Of a DNA stretch of 10,967 bases, positions 1-6,023 are shown one piece after another (positions within the stretch are counted from its first letter, which is position 1; every line of letters starts with the position of its first letter). Under the pieces are notes generated by a model. The model did not search any database. It saw only the letters and a list, made by a program, of their open reading frames with translations, and was not told the origin of the DNA. This DNA is from Burkholderiaceae bacterium (lineage in GTDB: Bacteria; Pseudomonadota; Gammaproteobacteria; Burkholderiales; Burkholderiaceae), in NCBI GenBank assembly GCA_947380285.1, contig CANCQD010000079.1, forward strand, positions 1 to 10,967, in the 5' to 3' direction. A program made the translations under genes and the position numbers.

Positions 1-96
1 GTAGGGAAAATGCGCTTGTTAGCTAAGCCAAATCCAGTGCCAAGCCTATCTGGCTATAAGCTCGAAGTGACAGGCTACAAGCCTTACACCCCCTAA
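1..96 (+). CDS. ribBA: C-terminal end of RibBA / GTP cyclohydrolase II (5' end off the window)
   Basis: The frame is open from base 1 to a TAA at 94-96 and encodes 31 residues. It begins VGKMRLL and ends LEVTGYKPYTP. The pattern MRLL, then a short Pro-rich linker, then a GYxLEVTGY ending resembles the C terminus of the GTP cyclohydrolase II domain, which in betaproteobacteria is usually fused to 3,4-dihydroxy-2-butanone-4-phosphate synthase as RibBA. That enzyme supplies both precursors of lumazine. The position directly upstream of ribH on the same strand strongly supports this. None of the zinc-binding or catalytic residues lie in the visible part, so I cannot tell a bifunctional RibBA from a stand-alone RibA. 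The call rests on the tail sequence plus context. Confidence 0.68.
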   Translation, partial: VGKMRLLAKPNPVPSLSGYKLEVTGYKPYTP

Positions 97-121
97 TATC
101 GCTAATGCGATAAATATTTTT
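97..121 (+). terminator. Small hairpin plus T-tract between ribBA and ribH (weak terminator or attenuator candidate)
   Basis: TATCGC (97-102) and GCGATA (107-112) form a perfect 6-bp stem with a TAAT loop. It starts right after the ribBA stop codon. A T-run (117-121) follows after AATA and leads straight into the ribH ribosome-binding site. The stem is short and the T-run is displaced by 4 bases. This is at best a partial terminator that could lower ribH and nusB expression relative to ribBA. It may instead be an mRNA-processing hairpin or chance. Confidence 0.35.
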
Positions 122-132
122 AGAGAATTGAT

Positions 133-645
133 ATGACTAGTACTAATGACTTTGTAGGTGTATTAGAAGCCGATCTTAATGGTCAGGATCTTCGGATTGG
201 CGTTGTACAAGCGCGTTTCAATGAAGACCATTGTGTTGCTTTAACCAATGCCTGTATTAATGAATTAATTTCTTTGGGTGTTAATCAATCTGACATTAAG
301 CTAGTGACAGTTCCAGGCGCATTAGAGATTCCATTTGCTCTACAAAAACTTGCTGAGACTGGTGAGTTTGACGGCTTAGTTGCTCTAGGAGCGGTTATTC
401 GTGGTGAGACTTATCACTTTGAATTGGTCTCCAATGAATCTGCTTCTGGTATCACTCGTATCTCTATCGATACTGGATTACCAATCGCTAATGGTGTATT
501 AACTTGCGATACTGATGAACAAGCTCATGCTCGTGTTCAGGTAAAAGGTTCAGAATGTGCTCAAGCGGTAGTAGAGATGGCTAATCTAGCGCTGGCATTG
601 ACGCCGGATATCGATATCGAAATCAACTCGAGTGAAGAAGAATAA
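133..645 (+). CDS. ribH: 6,7-dimethyl-8-ribityllumazine synthase
   Basis: RibH condenses 5-amino-6-ribitylamino-uracil with 3,4-dihydroxy-2-butanone 4-phosphate to lumazine, the penultimate step of riboflavin synthesis, as a cytosolic oligomer. The 170-residue protein matches the family along its length. ARFN (27-30) carries the aromatic residue that stacks on the pyrimidine, VPGALEIP (60-67) is the substrate loop, and [12 protein letters not shown] (86-97) contains the conserved His95 thought to act as general acid/base. Arg134 sits where the family keeps a phosphate-binding arginine. About 10 N-terminal residues and an acidic tail (SSEEE) make it slightly longer than the E. coli enzyme. AGAGA at 122-126 is a fair ribosome-binding site for the ATG. 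It lies between ribBA and nusB, a classic proteobacterial order. Confidence 0.97.
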   Translation: MTSTNDFVGVLEADLNGQDLRIGVVQARFNEDHCVALTNACINELISLGVNQSDIKLVTVPGALEIPFALQKLAETGEFDGLVALGAVIRGETYHFELVSNESASGITRISIDTGLPIANGVLTCDTDEQAHARVQVKGSECAQAVVEMANLALALTPDIDIEINSSEEE

Positions 646-650
646 TTCGC

Positions 651-1169
651 ATGTCAACATCAAGCCAGAACCCCTCTATTCCACACTCCCTACCAGCCGG
701 CAAAGAAGTGAAGCCAGCGCCTAAGCGATCCCTTACGCCGCGTCGTCGCGCTCGTGAGTACGCCCTACAAGGCGTTTATCAAAGCCTAGTGATGCGTCGT
801 GCCGGTAGCATTCCCAATGGCGCTGCGATTACTAAGCAGCTCGCTGAAGATCCTGCTTTTCGTCGCTGCCAACTTGATCTTTTTCAAGGAATCTTCGATG
901 GGGTTTTAGCCCGCACCGATGAATTAGAAGCCATCATTACACCGGCATTAGATCGCCCAATTAATGAGCTATCTCCCGTGGAGCATGCGGCACTGCTGAT
1001 TGGCGCATATGAGCTAGCAATCGACCTCTCGGTACCTTATAAAGTAGCCATTAATGAAGCTGTAGAGCTCGCCAAGACCTTTGGCGGCACTGACGGCCAC
1101 AAATATGTGAACGGCGTACTAGATTTACTAGCCCAGAAGCTGCGTACCGCAGAAACTCAAGCAGGCTAA
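651..1169 (+). CDS. nusB: Transcription antitermination factor NusB
   Basis: NusB binds boxA RNA together with NusE (S10) and helps form antitermination complexes, notably on rRNA operons. Its all-helical fold is recognisable from RRRAREYALQGVYQ (31-44), the family's first helix with its basic RNA-binding face, and from INEAVELAKTFGG (134-146) followed by KYVNGVLDLLA (151-161), the strongly conserved C-terminal block. The protein has 172 residues against roughly 140 in E. coli. The excess is mostly an N-terminal Pro/Lys/Ser-rich arm (about residues 1-29). Its ATG lies 5 bases after the ribH stop, and the Shine-Dalgarno-like GAAGAAGAA (634-642) is inside the end of ribH, so translational coupling is likely. 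A terminator follows. Confidence 0.96.
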   Translation: MSTSSQNPSIPHSLPAGKEVKPAPKRSLTPRRRAREYALQGVYQSLVMRRAGSIPNGAAITKQLAEDPAFRRCQLDLFQGIFDGVLARTDELEAIITPALDRPINELSPVEHAALLIGAYELAIDLSVPYKVAINEAVELAKTFGGTDGHKYVNGVLDLLAQKLRTAETQAG

Positions 1170-1197
1170 CCCCTCAATCTAGTAGTACCAAACCCCT

Positions 1198-1230
1198 GCC
1201 TCCCAGCTGAATACGCTTGGAGGCTGTTTT
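1198..1230 (+). terminator. Rho-independent terminator of the ribBA-ribH-nusB unit
   Basis: GCCTCC (1198-1203) pairs with GGAGGC (1219-1224). After a single C-T mismatch, AGC (1205-1207) pairs with GCT (1215-1217), leaving a 7-base loop. TGTTTT, then ATTTATT, follows the stem. This is a G+C-rich hairpin with a T-tract 28 bases after the nusB stop, and it separates the riboflavin/nusB unit from gabD. Confidence 0.85.
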
Positions 1231-1251
1231 ATTTATTGGGGGATAAAATAG

Positions 1252-1268
1252 CTTGGACATCACCAAGG
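1252..1268 (+). promoter_or_regulatory. gabD leader: ribosome-binding site inside a small hairpin
   Basis: AAGG (1265-1268) is the only Shine-Dalgarno-like match upstream of the gabD ATG at 1279. CTTGG (1252-1256) can pair with CCAAG (1263-1267) across a 6-base loop, which would bury part of that site. The stem is only 5 bp, so the effect on translation is speculative. The 48 bases between the nusB terminator and the ATG must hold the gabD promoter, but I see no convincing -35/-10 pair; TAAAAT at 1244-1249 is the best -10 look-alike. Confidence 0.3.
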
Positions 1269-1278
1269 TTAAAACATC

Positions 1279-2751
1279 ATGCAAAAAGTAGATATTCGTA
1301 GCCAACTCAAAGATCCTCATCTTTTCCAAGAAAAAGCTTTTATAGACGGTAAATGGGTTAGCTCTAAAACGACTTTCTCGGTTTCCAATCCTGCCACTGA
1401 TGAAATCATTGCCAATGTTGCCAACCTTGAAACTCAGGATGCCGAACTAGCCATTTCTGCAGCAGAAAAAGCGCTACCTTCTTGGCGCAGCAAGTTAGCT
1501 AAAGAGCGCGCCCAAATCATGCGCAAATGGTTTGATTTGATTATTGAAAATACCCAAGATCTAGCAAAGCTCATGACACTTGAGCAAGGCAAGCCTCTGG
1601 CTGAAGCTGCTGGAGAAGTGGTTTATGGCGCTTCTTTTGTGGAGTGGTTTGCAGAAGAGGCAAAACGCGTTGAAGGCTCAATTCTAGGAACCACCTGGAG
1701 CGATAAGCGCCTGATGGTAATCAAGCAACCCATTGGTGTATGTGTTGCAATTACGCCATGGAACTTTCCTATCGCCATGATTACGCGCAAGATAGCGCCG
1801 GCATTAGCGGCTGGCTGCACCATTGTGATTAAGCCAGCCGAGCTGACGCCACTATCCGCTCTCGCCATAGCTGAGCTTGGCAAGCGTGCTGGCATACCAG
1901 ATGGAGTTATCAATATTGTCACTGCGGATGCAAATCAATCAATTGCTATTGGAAAAACCCTTTGTGCATCACCGACAGTTCGCCATCTCTCTTTCACAGG
2001 ATCAACAGAGGTCGGTCGCATTCTCATGGAGCAATGTGCTCCAACCGTCAAAAAGCTCGCTCTTGAGCTAGGCGGACACGCCCCATTCATCGTATTTGAG
2101 GATGCTGATATTGATGCAGCAGTGAATGGTGCTATGGCTTCTAAATTTAGAAACTCCGGTCAAACCTGTGTTTGCGCAAATCGTTTTTATGTTCACAAAA
2201 AGGTACAAGATGCATTTGTGGAAAAGTTTGCCAAAGCCCTTGAAATGATTAAGGTCGGCAATGGTATGGAAGCCGGCATCACTCAAGGACCCTTGATTGA
2301 AACTGCCGCACTAGAAAAAGTCAAAAAGCATGTTGCTGACGCCCTTAGCAAAGGCGCAACACTCGTTACCGGCGGCAAACAAACAACAGAGGGCAAGAAC
2401 TTTTATGAACCTACTATTTTGGCCAACGTAAACAGTCAGATGCTCATTACCTATGAAGAAACTTTTGGCCCAGTAGCGCCAATTATTCCTTTTGAGAGTG
2501 ATGAAGAGGTGATCAAACTTGCCAACAATAGTCAGTTTGGTTTGGCATCCTACTTCTATAGTCGCGATATTGGCCGTGTATGGAAAGTGGCTGAAGCCTT
2601 GGAGTACGGGATGGTTGGCGTTAATACCGGTTTAATCTCTAATGAAGTTGCACCCTTTGGCGGGATTAAGCAATCCGGCCTTGGTCGTGAAGGCAGTGTT
2701 TACGGTATGGATGAATACTTGGAGATGAAATACGTCTGCGTCGGCTTGTAA
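1279..2751 (+). CDS. gabD: Succinate-semialdehyde dehydrogenase (NAD(P)+)
   Basis: GabD oxidises succinate semialdehyde to succinate, the last step of GABA and related amine degradation into the TCA cycle. It is a soluble class of the aldehyde dehydrogenase superfamily. The 490 residues are close to E. coli GabD (482) and collinear with it. Visible motifs are PWNFP (160-164) with the oxyanion Asn162, VIKPAE (183-188) with cofactor-binding Lys185, FTGSTEVG (239-246), LELGG (262-266) with general base Glu263, NSGQTCVC (292-299) with nucleophile Cys297, EETFGP (393-398) with Glu394, and the GabD-like ending from NEVAPFGG through KYVCVGL. Cys299 makes a Cys-X-Cys pair with the nucleophile. No gabT or gabP lies beside it, so the physiological substrate route is open. 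Glutarate-semialdehyde dehydrogenase is a possible alternative activity in this subfamily. Confidence 0.92.
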   Translation: MQKVDIRSQLKDPHLFQEKAFIDGKWVSSKTTFSVSNPATDEIIANVANLETQDAELAISAAEKALPSWRSKLAKERAQIMRKWFDLIIENTQDLAKLMTLEQGKPLAEAAGEVVYGASFVEWFAEEAKRVEGSILGTTWSDKRLMVIKQPIGVCVAITPWNFPIAMITRKIAPALAAGCTIVIKPAELTPLSALAIAELGKRAGIPDGVINIVTADANQSIAIGKTLCASPTVRHLSFTGSTEVGRILMEQCAPTVKKLALELGGHAPFIVFEDADIDAAVNGAMASKFRNSGQTCVCANRFYVHKKVQDAFVEKFAKALEMIKVGNGMEAGITQGPLIETAALEKVKKHVADALSKGATLVTGGKQTTEGKNFYEPTILANVNSQMLITYEETFGPVAPIIPFESDEEVIKLANNSQFGLASYFYSRDIGRVWKVAEALEYGMVGVNTGLISNEVAPFGGIKQSGLGREGSVYGMDEYLEMKYVCVGL

Positions 2752-2762
2752 GCCCTGCTACT

Positions 2763-2786
2763 TAAGCGCTCTTCTGCTTATTTTTT
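2763..2786 (+). terminator. Weak intrinsic terminator of gabD
   Basis: TAAGC (2763-2767) pairs with GCTTA (2776-2780), optionally extended by a G-T pair, and is followed by six T residues (2781-2786). It lies 12 bases after the gabD stop. The 3' arm and T-run are at the same time the last codons and stop of trmB on the other strand (three Lys codons then TAA). The stem is short, so strength is uncertain. It has no T-tract in the trmB direction. Confidence 0.5.
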
Positions 2787-3584
2787 CTTATAGACCAAAT
2801 CCCAAACACCGTGGCCCAGCTTGATGCCACGGTTCTCAAATTTAGTTACCGGACGGTATTCTGGTCGGGTTACATAACCTTGATGCTCAGCATTAAGTTG
2901 CTCAAGAGTAGGTTTAAATTCATTGAAGACCTCGCCTTGCTTGGCAGCGTCATATAAGGTGAAGGTTTCCATCTTTACCAATTCACTTGAAGTATTTTGT
3001 AGAGCAGGCTCTGCATTCAATACCAAGAGCATCTGCTCTGCGTAGTTATGCCAATCCGTTGCCAGATGCAAATAAGCGCCCAGCTTTAATCTAGAAGCCA
3101 GCAATCGAACAAACTCAGCCTGTATCAGGCGACGTTTGTGGTGACGCCTCTTATGCCAAGGATCTGCAAAATAAATATGAATCCCATCCAATAAATCTGG
3201 TGCAATCATCTGCTCGAGCACCTCAACAGCATCATGACGAATGAGCCTTAAGTTTGTCAGGTGATTTTCACCAATCAGCTTCAGCAATGCTCCAACGCCA
3301 GGCGGATGGACTTCAATAGCCAAAAAGTCATCACCAGATCTTAAGGCAGCAATCTTGGCAGTTGTCTCCCCCATACCAAAACCAATTTCTAGAATCTTTG
3401 GCTTACTTGAGCCTTGAAATGCTTCAGTTAAATTGAGATTGGAGGCTTGATAGGGAATGAGAAACTGTGGGCCCAATTCTTCAATAGCGCGTTGCTGTCC
3501 AGCAGTAGTTCTACCTGCCCTTAAAACAAAAGAGCGAATGCGCTCATCAAAACGCTTTTTAGAAGAGTTGCTATTTTCAATCAC
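2778..3584 (-). CDS. trmB: tRNA (guanine-N7-)-methyltransferase
   Basis: TrmB uses S-adenosylmethionine to make m7G at position 46 of the tRNA variable loop. The 268-residue protein shows the family's signature motifs: EIGFGMG (66-72) for SAM binding, IRHDAVEVL (115-123), [12 protein letters not shown] (141-152) with the catalytic-site Asp141 and basic tRNA-contacting residues, TDWHNY (176-181), and [17 protein letters not shown] (247-263). Family members usually carry Pro before the DPWHK block; here it is Ala140. About 30 N-terminal residues precede the region that aligns with E. coli TrmB (239 residues). The start used is GTG at 3584-3582, which lies 3 bases after the uxs stop with an AAGGTGG ribosome-binding site (3596-3602) inside uxs, so translation is probably coupled to uxs. 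Confidence 0.95.
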   Translation of the reverse strand: MIENSNSSKKRFDERIRSFVLRAGRTTAGQQRAIEELGPQFLIPYQASNLNLTEAFQGSSKPKILEIGFGMGETTAKIAALRSGDDFLAIEVHPPGVGALLKLIGENHLTNLRLIRHDAVEVLEQMIAPDLLDGIHIYFADPWHKRRHHKRRLIQAEFVRLLASRLKLGAYLHLATDWHNYAEQMLLVLNAEPALQNTSSELVKMETFTLYDAAKQGEVFNEFKPTLEQLNAEHQGYVTRPEYRPVTKFENRGIKLGHGVWDLVYKKK

Positions 3585-3587
3585 TAC

Positions 3588-4523
3588 TTAACCAACCACC
3601 TTCTTAAAATAAGCAATCGTCTCTTTGAGACCGTCTTCTAGGTTGACCTTTGGCTGCCAACCTAATTTTGCTTTAGCTAGCTCGATATTAGGTTGACGTT
3701 GCTTGGGATCGTCCGATGGCAGTGGCTGATGAATGATTTTAGACTTGCTACCCGAGAGCTTCAGAATGGTCTCAGCAAGCTGCAACATCGTGAACTCTCC
3801 CGGGTTACCAATATTCACTGGCCCTGTAAAGCCATCTTCTGAGTTCATCATTTTGACCATGGCATCAATTAAGTCATCGACATAGCAAAAGCTTCTGGTT
3901 TGCTGACCATCACCATAAATAGTGATGTCCTTGCCTTGTAATGCCTGCACAATAAAGTTACTCACCACTCGACCATCGTTGGGATGCATGCGTGGGCCAT
4001 ACGTATTAAAAATACGCACAACTTTGATGTCTAAATTATGTTGGCGGTTGTAGTCAAAAAAGAGGGTTTCAGCGCAACGCTTGCCTTCATCGTAGCAAGA
4101 ACGAATACCGATGGGATTGACCTTACCCCAATACTCTTCTGGCTGGGGGTGGACTTCTGGATCGCCATAGACTTCACTAGTAGATGCTTGGAGAATACGA
4201 GCCCTGGTTCTTTTAGCTAGACCCAGCATATTAATTGCACCATGCACACTTGTCTTAGTCGTTTGCACTGGATCGTATTGATAGTGAATTGGGGATGCTG
4301 GGCAAGCGAGGTTGTAAATCTGATTGGTTTCTACATACAGCGGGAAAGTGACATCGTGTCGCATGAGCTCTAAACGAGAATTAGGTAATAGATGCGCTAC
4401 GTTCTCTTTAGAGCCAGTGAAATAGTTATCCACCACCAAAACATCATTACCCTCTTTGAGTAGCCTCTCGGTGAGATGGGATCCCAGAAAACCTGCTCCG
4501 CCGGTGATGAGGATTTTGTTCAT
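3588..4523 (-). CDS. uxs: UDP-glucuronate decarboxylase (UDP-xylose synthase)
   Basis: The enzyme is an extended short-chain dehydrogenase that oxidises, decarboxylates and re-reduces UDP-glucuronate to UDP-xylose with bound NAD+. Visible are GGAGFLG (8-14) for NAD binding, VVDNYF (30-35) with Asp32 for the adenosine ribose, [15 protein letters not shown] (72-86), which is typical of [12 protein letters not shown] (114-122) with Ser116/Glu117, and the catalytic pair Tyr144 and Lys148 in YDEGK. Arg276 in DDPKQRQP sits where ArnA and UXS keep a catalytic arginine. At 311 residues it is the soluble, single-domain bacterial form, with no membrane anchor and no formyltransferase domain as in ArnA. 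No clear ribosome-binding site is seen before the ATG. It lies 41 bases downstream of the DUF2721 gene and abuts trmB. The symbol follows the enzyme's common name. A related nucleotide-sugar epimerase is less likely given the YDEGK and PASP motifs. Confidence 0.92.
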   Translation of the reverse strand: MNKILITGGAGFLGSHLTERLLKEGNDVLVVDNYFTGSKENVAHLLPNSRLELMRHDVTFPLYVETNQIYNLACPASPIHYQYDPVQTTKTSVHGAINMLGLAKRTRARILQASTSEVYGDPEVHPQPEEYWGKVNPIGIRSCYDEGKRCAETLFFDYNRQHNLDIKVVRIFNTYGPRMHPNDGRVVSNFIVQALQGKDITIYGDGQQTRSFCYVDDLIDAMVKMMNSEDGFTGPVNIGNPGEFTMLQLAETILKLSGSKSKIIHQPLPSDDPKQRQPNIELAKAKLGWQPKVNLEDGLKETIAYFKKVVG

Positions 4524-4564
4524 AGTTCGTCTTTTATTGAGGGGGTATTTTATTAAACCGACTA

Positions 4565-5023
4565 TTAGTCTATTTTTGGGATATTCCAGCCGGCAGATCG
4601 GTAAGCATAAACAACTTCAGCCAGAACAATTGATAGTGAGGTCATAAAAAAGATTAGCCCTAATACAAATGTCCAAATAACATAAGTCGTTTGCAATGAA
4701 CGCACAGCGCCCGCTTGAAAGAAGAATAATTCCAGCACTGTCATTGAGATAAAGACGCCACTGAGCACGTCAAAAAAGATGGCTGCCGTACAAAGGCGGC
4801 CACGAATTTGGGCTTCATCAGCCTCCTTATTCATATGCCGTAACAATGTCACATCTTTCACATCGCCCCGATCAACGGAGTGTCGAATTGCGCGCATACG
4901 ATCGACAGATCGAGCAAGACGACCTGAAATAGCGTTAATTAAAGTAGCAACCGCAGTTAACAAAAATACCGGCGCCAGAGCCAGCTGAATATTATTCGTT
5001 ATTGCGTCAATTGATGCATCCAT
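4565..5023 (-). CDS. DUF2721 family inner-membrane protein
   Basis: This 152-residue protein has no known biochemical role. Its N terminus, with an [11 protein letters not shown] stretch followed by [13 protein letters not shown], is characteristic of the DUF2721 family. I read three membrane helices, at about 12-32, 76-103 and 112-140. Between the first and second lies a charged, probably cytoplasmic segment (about 35-75) rich in Arg, Asp, Lys and His, including [14 protein letters not shown] and [12 protein letters not shown]. There is no signal peptide and no catalytic motif that I recognise. AGGA (5031-5034) at 7 bases from the ATG is the best ribosome-binding site in this cluster. It sits 34 bases after uppP and 41 bases before uxs on the same strand, so co-transcription and an envelope-linked role are plausible but unproven. 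Confidence 0.85.
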   Translation of the reverse strand: MDASIDAITNNIQLALAPVFLLTAVATLINAISGRLARSVDRMRAIRHSVDRGDVKDVTLLRHMNKEADEAQIRGRLCTAAIFFDVLSGVFISMTVLELFFFQAGAVRSLQTTYVIWTFVLGLIFFMTSLSIVLAEVVYAYRSAGWNIPKID

Positions 5024-5040
5024 AAGAATTTCCTGAGCTT

Positions 5041-5055
5041 TTTAAGTCACTTAAA
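5041..5055. repeat. Perfect short dyad between uppP and the DUF2721 gene
   Basis: TTTAAGT (5041-5047) and ACTTAAA (5049-5055) are exact inverted copies around one central C. The dyad lies just after the uppP stop and just before the DUF2721 ribosome-binding site. As RNA it gives only a weak A+U-rich stem. It has the shape of a small operator, but nothing else supports a regulatory role, and it may be chance. Confidence 0.3.
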
Positions 5056-5057
5056 GA

Positions 5058-5903
5058 TTAATGGGACCAAGCAATTAAGCCAGTGTAGGACGTAAACAAA
5101 ACCAGTACTCCAAAAGCAATGCGATACCAAGCAAATGGTATGAAATTATGGTGAGCCACATAATGTATTAACCAGCGCACGCATACAAAAGCAGAAATAA
5201 ATGCAGCTATAAAACCTATAACAATAGCGAGAGTAAATTCACCAGAAAAGGCTACAGGGGCTTTCCAAAGTTTAAGCAACTCATAGGCAGTAGCTCCACC
5301 AATCACTGGGATAGCCAAGAAAAAAGAAAATTCCGTAGCTACAGCGCGAGGCAAACCAAATAACATGCCGCCAATAATGGTTGCGCCCGAGCGTGATGTA
5401 CCGGGTATTAAAGCAGCACATTGAGCAAGACCAACCTTGAGTGCATCCAATGGGGTTAAATAATCCACCGACTTAATTTGATTAGACACATCAGCAAAAT
5501 TTTGCTGGCGACGCTCAGCCCAAAAAATAATGAGGGCACCCACAATAAATGCACTAGCTACCGGGATTGGAGAAAACAAAACTGCTTTGATGTGCTTGCT
5601 AAACAAAAAGCCTAGTCCCATCGCCGGGATCGATGCAATCAATAAATTCAGGACAAAACGGCGGGATTCAGAACTGCTAGAAAAAGAGCCAACCACCTTG
5701 ATGAGCTTTTGACGAAACTCCCAACAAACCGCCAAAATGGCGCCAAACTGAATAATGACCTCAAAGGCTTTGCCACGATCATCATTAAAGTCCAGCAAAT
5801 CGCCAACTAAGATTAGATGCCCAGTGCTAGAGATCGGCAAAAACTCCGTTAATCCCTCGACCACACCCAGAATGACTGCCTTTAGTAACAAAATTATATC
5901 CAT
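5058..5903 (-). CDS. uppP: Undecaprenyl-diphosphatase (BacA/UppP)
   Basis: UppP dephosphorylates undecaprenyl pyrophosphate to undecaprenyl phosphate. It recycles the lipid carrier for peptidoglycan, O-antigen and other envelope glycans, and over-expression gives bacitracin resistance. It is a polytopic inner-membrane protein. With the start at 5903 it has 281 residues, normal for the family. [14 protein letters not shown] (16-29) contains Glu16, Glu20 and His29, and PGTSRSGAT (167-175) contains Arg171; these correspond to the catalytic residues of E. coli UppP. The open frame runs 33 codons further upstream to 6002, but that extension is not UppP-like, whereas [17 protein letters not shown] matches the family start. 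The chosen ATG has no good Shine-Dalgarno sequence. It is the first gene of the leftward cluster and is divergent from tolC. Confidence 0.95.
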   Translation of the reverse strand: MDIILLLKAVILGVVEGLTEFLPISSTGHLILVGDLLDFNDDRGKAFEVIIQFGAILAVCWEFRQKLIKVVGSFSSSSESRRFVLNLLIASIPAMGLGFLFSKHIKAVLFSPIPVASAFIVGALIIFWAERRQQNFADVSNQIKSVDYLTPLDALKVGLAQCAALIPGTSRSGATIIGGMLFGLPRAVATEFSFFLAIPVIGGATAYELLKLWKAPVAFSGEFTLAIVIGFIAAFISAFVCVRWLIHYVAHHNFIPFAWYRIAFGVLVLFTSYTGLIAWSH

Positions 5904-6023
5904 GAGCCAAATTTTATAGGTATATAGAAGCAATTCAGGGTATTTGGCAAAATAGTGCCTAAATGAGCAATTTGAATAAATTAGCCTTAAACTGCATGGC
6001 ACATTGAAAAGTATCCGAATTAC
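5904..6023. promoter_or_regulatory. Divergent uppP/tolC control region
   Basis: These 120 bases separate the two start codons and should contain promoters for both genes. On the - strand TTGCCA (5945-5950) and TATATA (5921-5926), 18 bases apart, are a plausible sigma70-type pair for uppP, and a TATAAA (5913-5918) lies closer in. On the + strand I see no convincing pair for tolC. GGCA (5946-5949) and TGCC (5956-5959) form an imperfect dyad with weak flanking symmetry. Before tolC only GAAAAG (6006-6011) resembles a ribosome-binding site, and it is 12 bases from the ATG. The role as a shared regulatory region follows from gene layout; the individual elements are tentative. Confidence 0.4.

Noticed and set aside
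1..132. FMN riboswitch controlling ribH
   Set aside because: The 36 bases between ribBA and ribH are far too short for the aptamer; any such element would lie upstream of the visible region.
1244..1249. TAAAAT as the gabD -10 element
   Set aside because: No -35-like hexamer lies 16-18 bases upstream; that interval falls in the nusB terminator.
1623..1922. 99-residue - strand open frame opposite gabD
   Set aside because: It is antisense to conserved catalytic-domain coding of gabD and has no motif or translation signal.
2752..2777. Terminator for trmB in the leftward direction
   Set aside because: The hairpin near the trmB stop has its T-tract only on the gabD side; the - strand continuation is not T-rich.
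4560..4570. GACTA-T-TAGTC dyad at the DUF2721 stop codon
   Set aside because: Arms of only 5 bp around one base, overlapping a stop codon, with no T-tract; chance is the simplest explanation.
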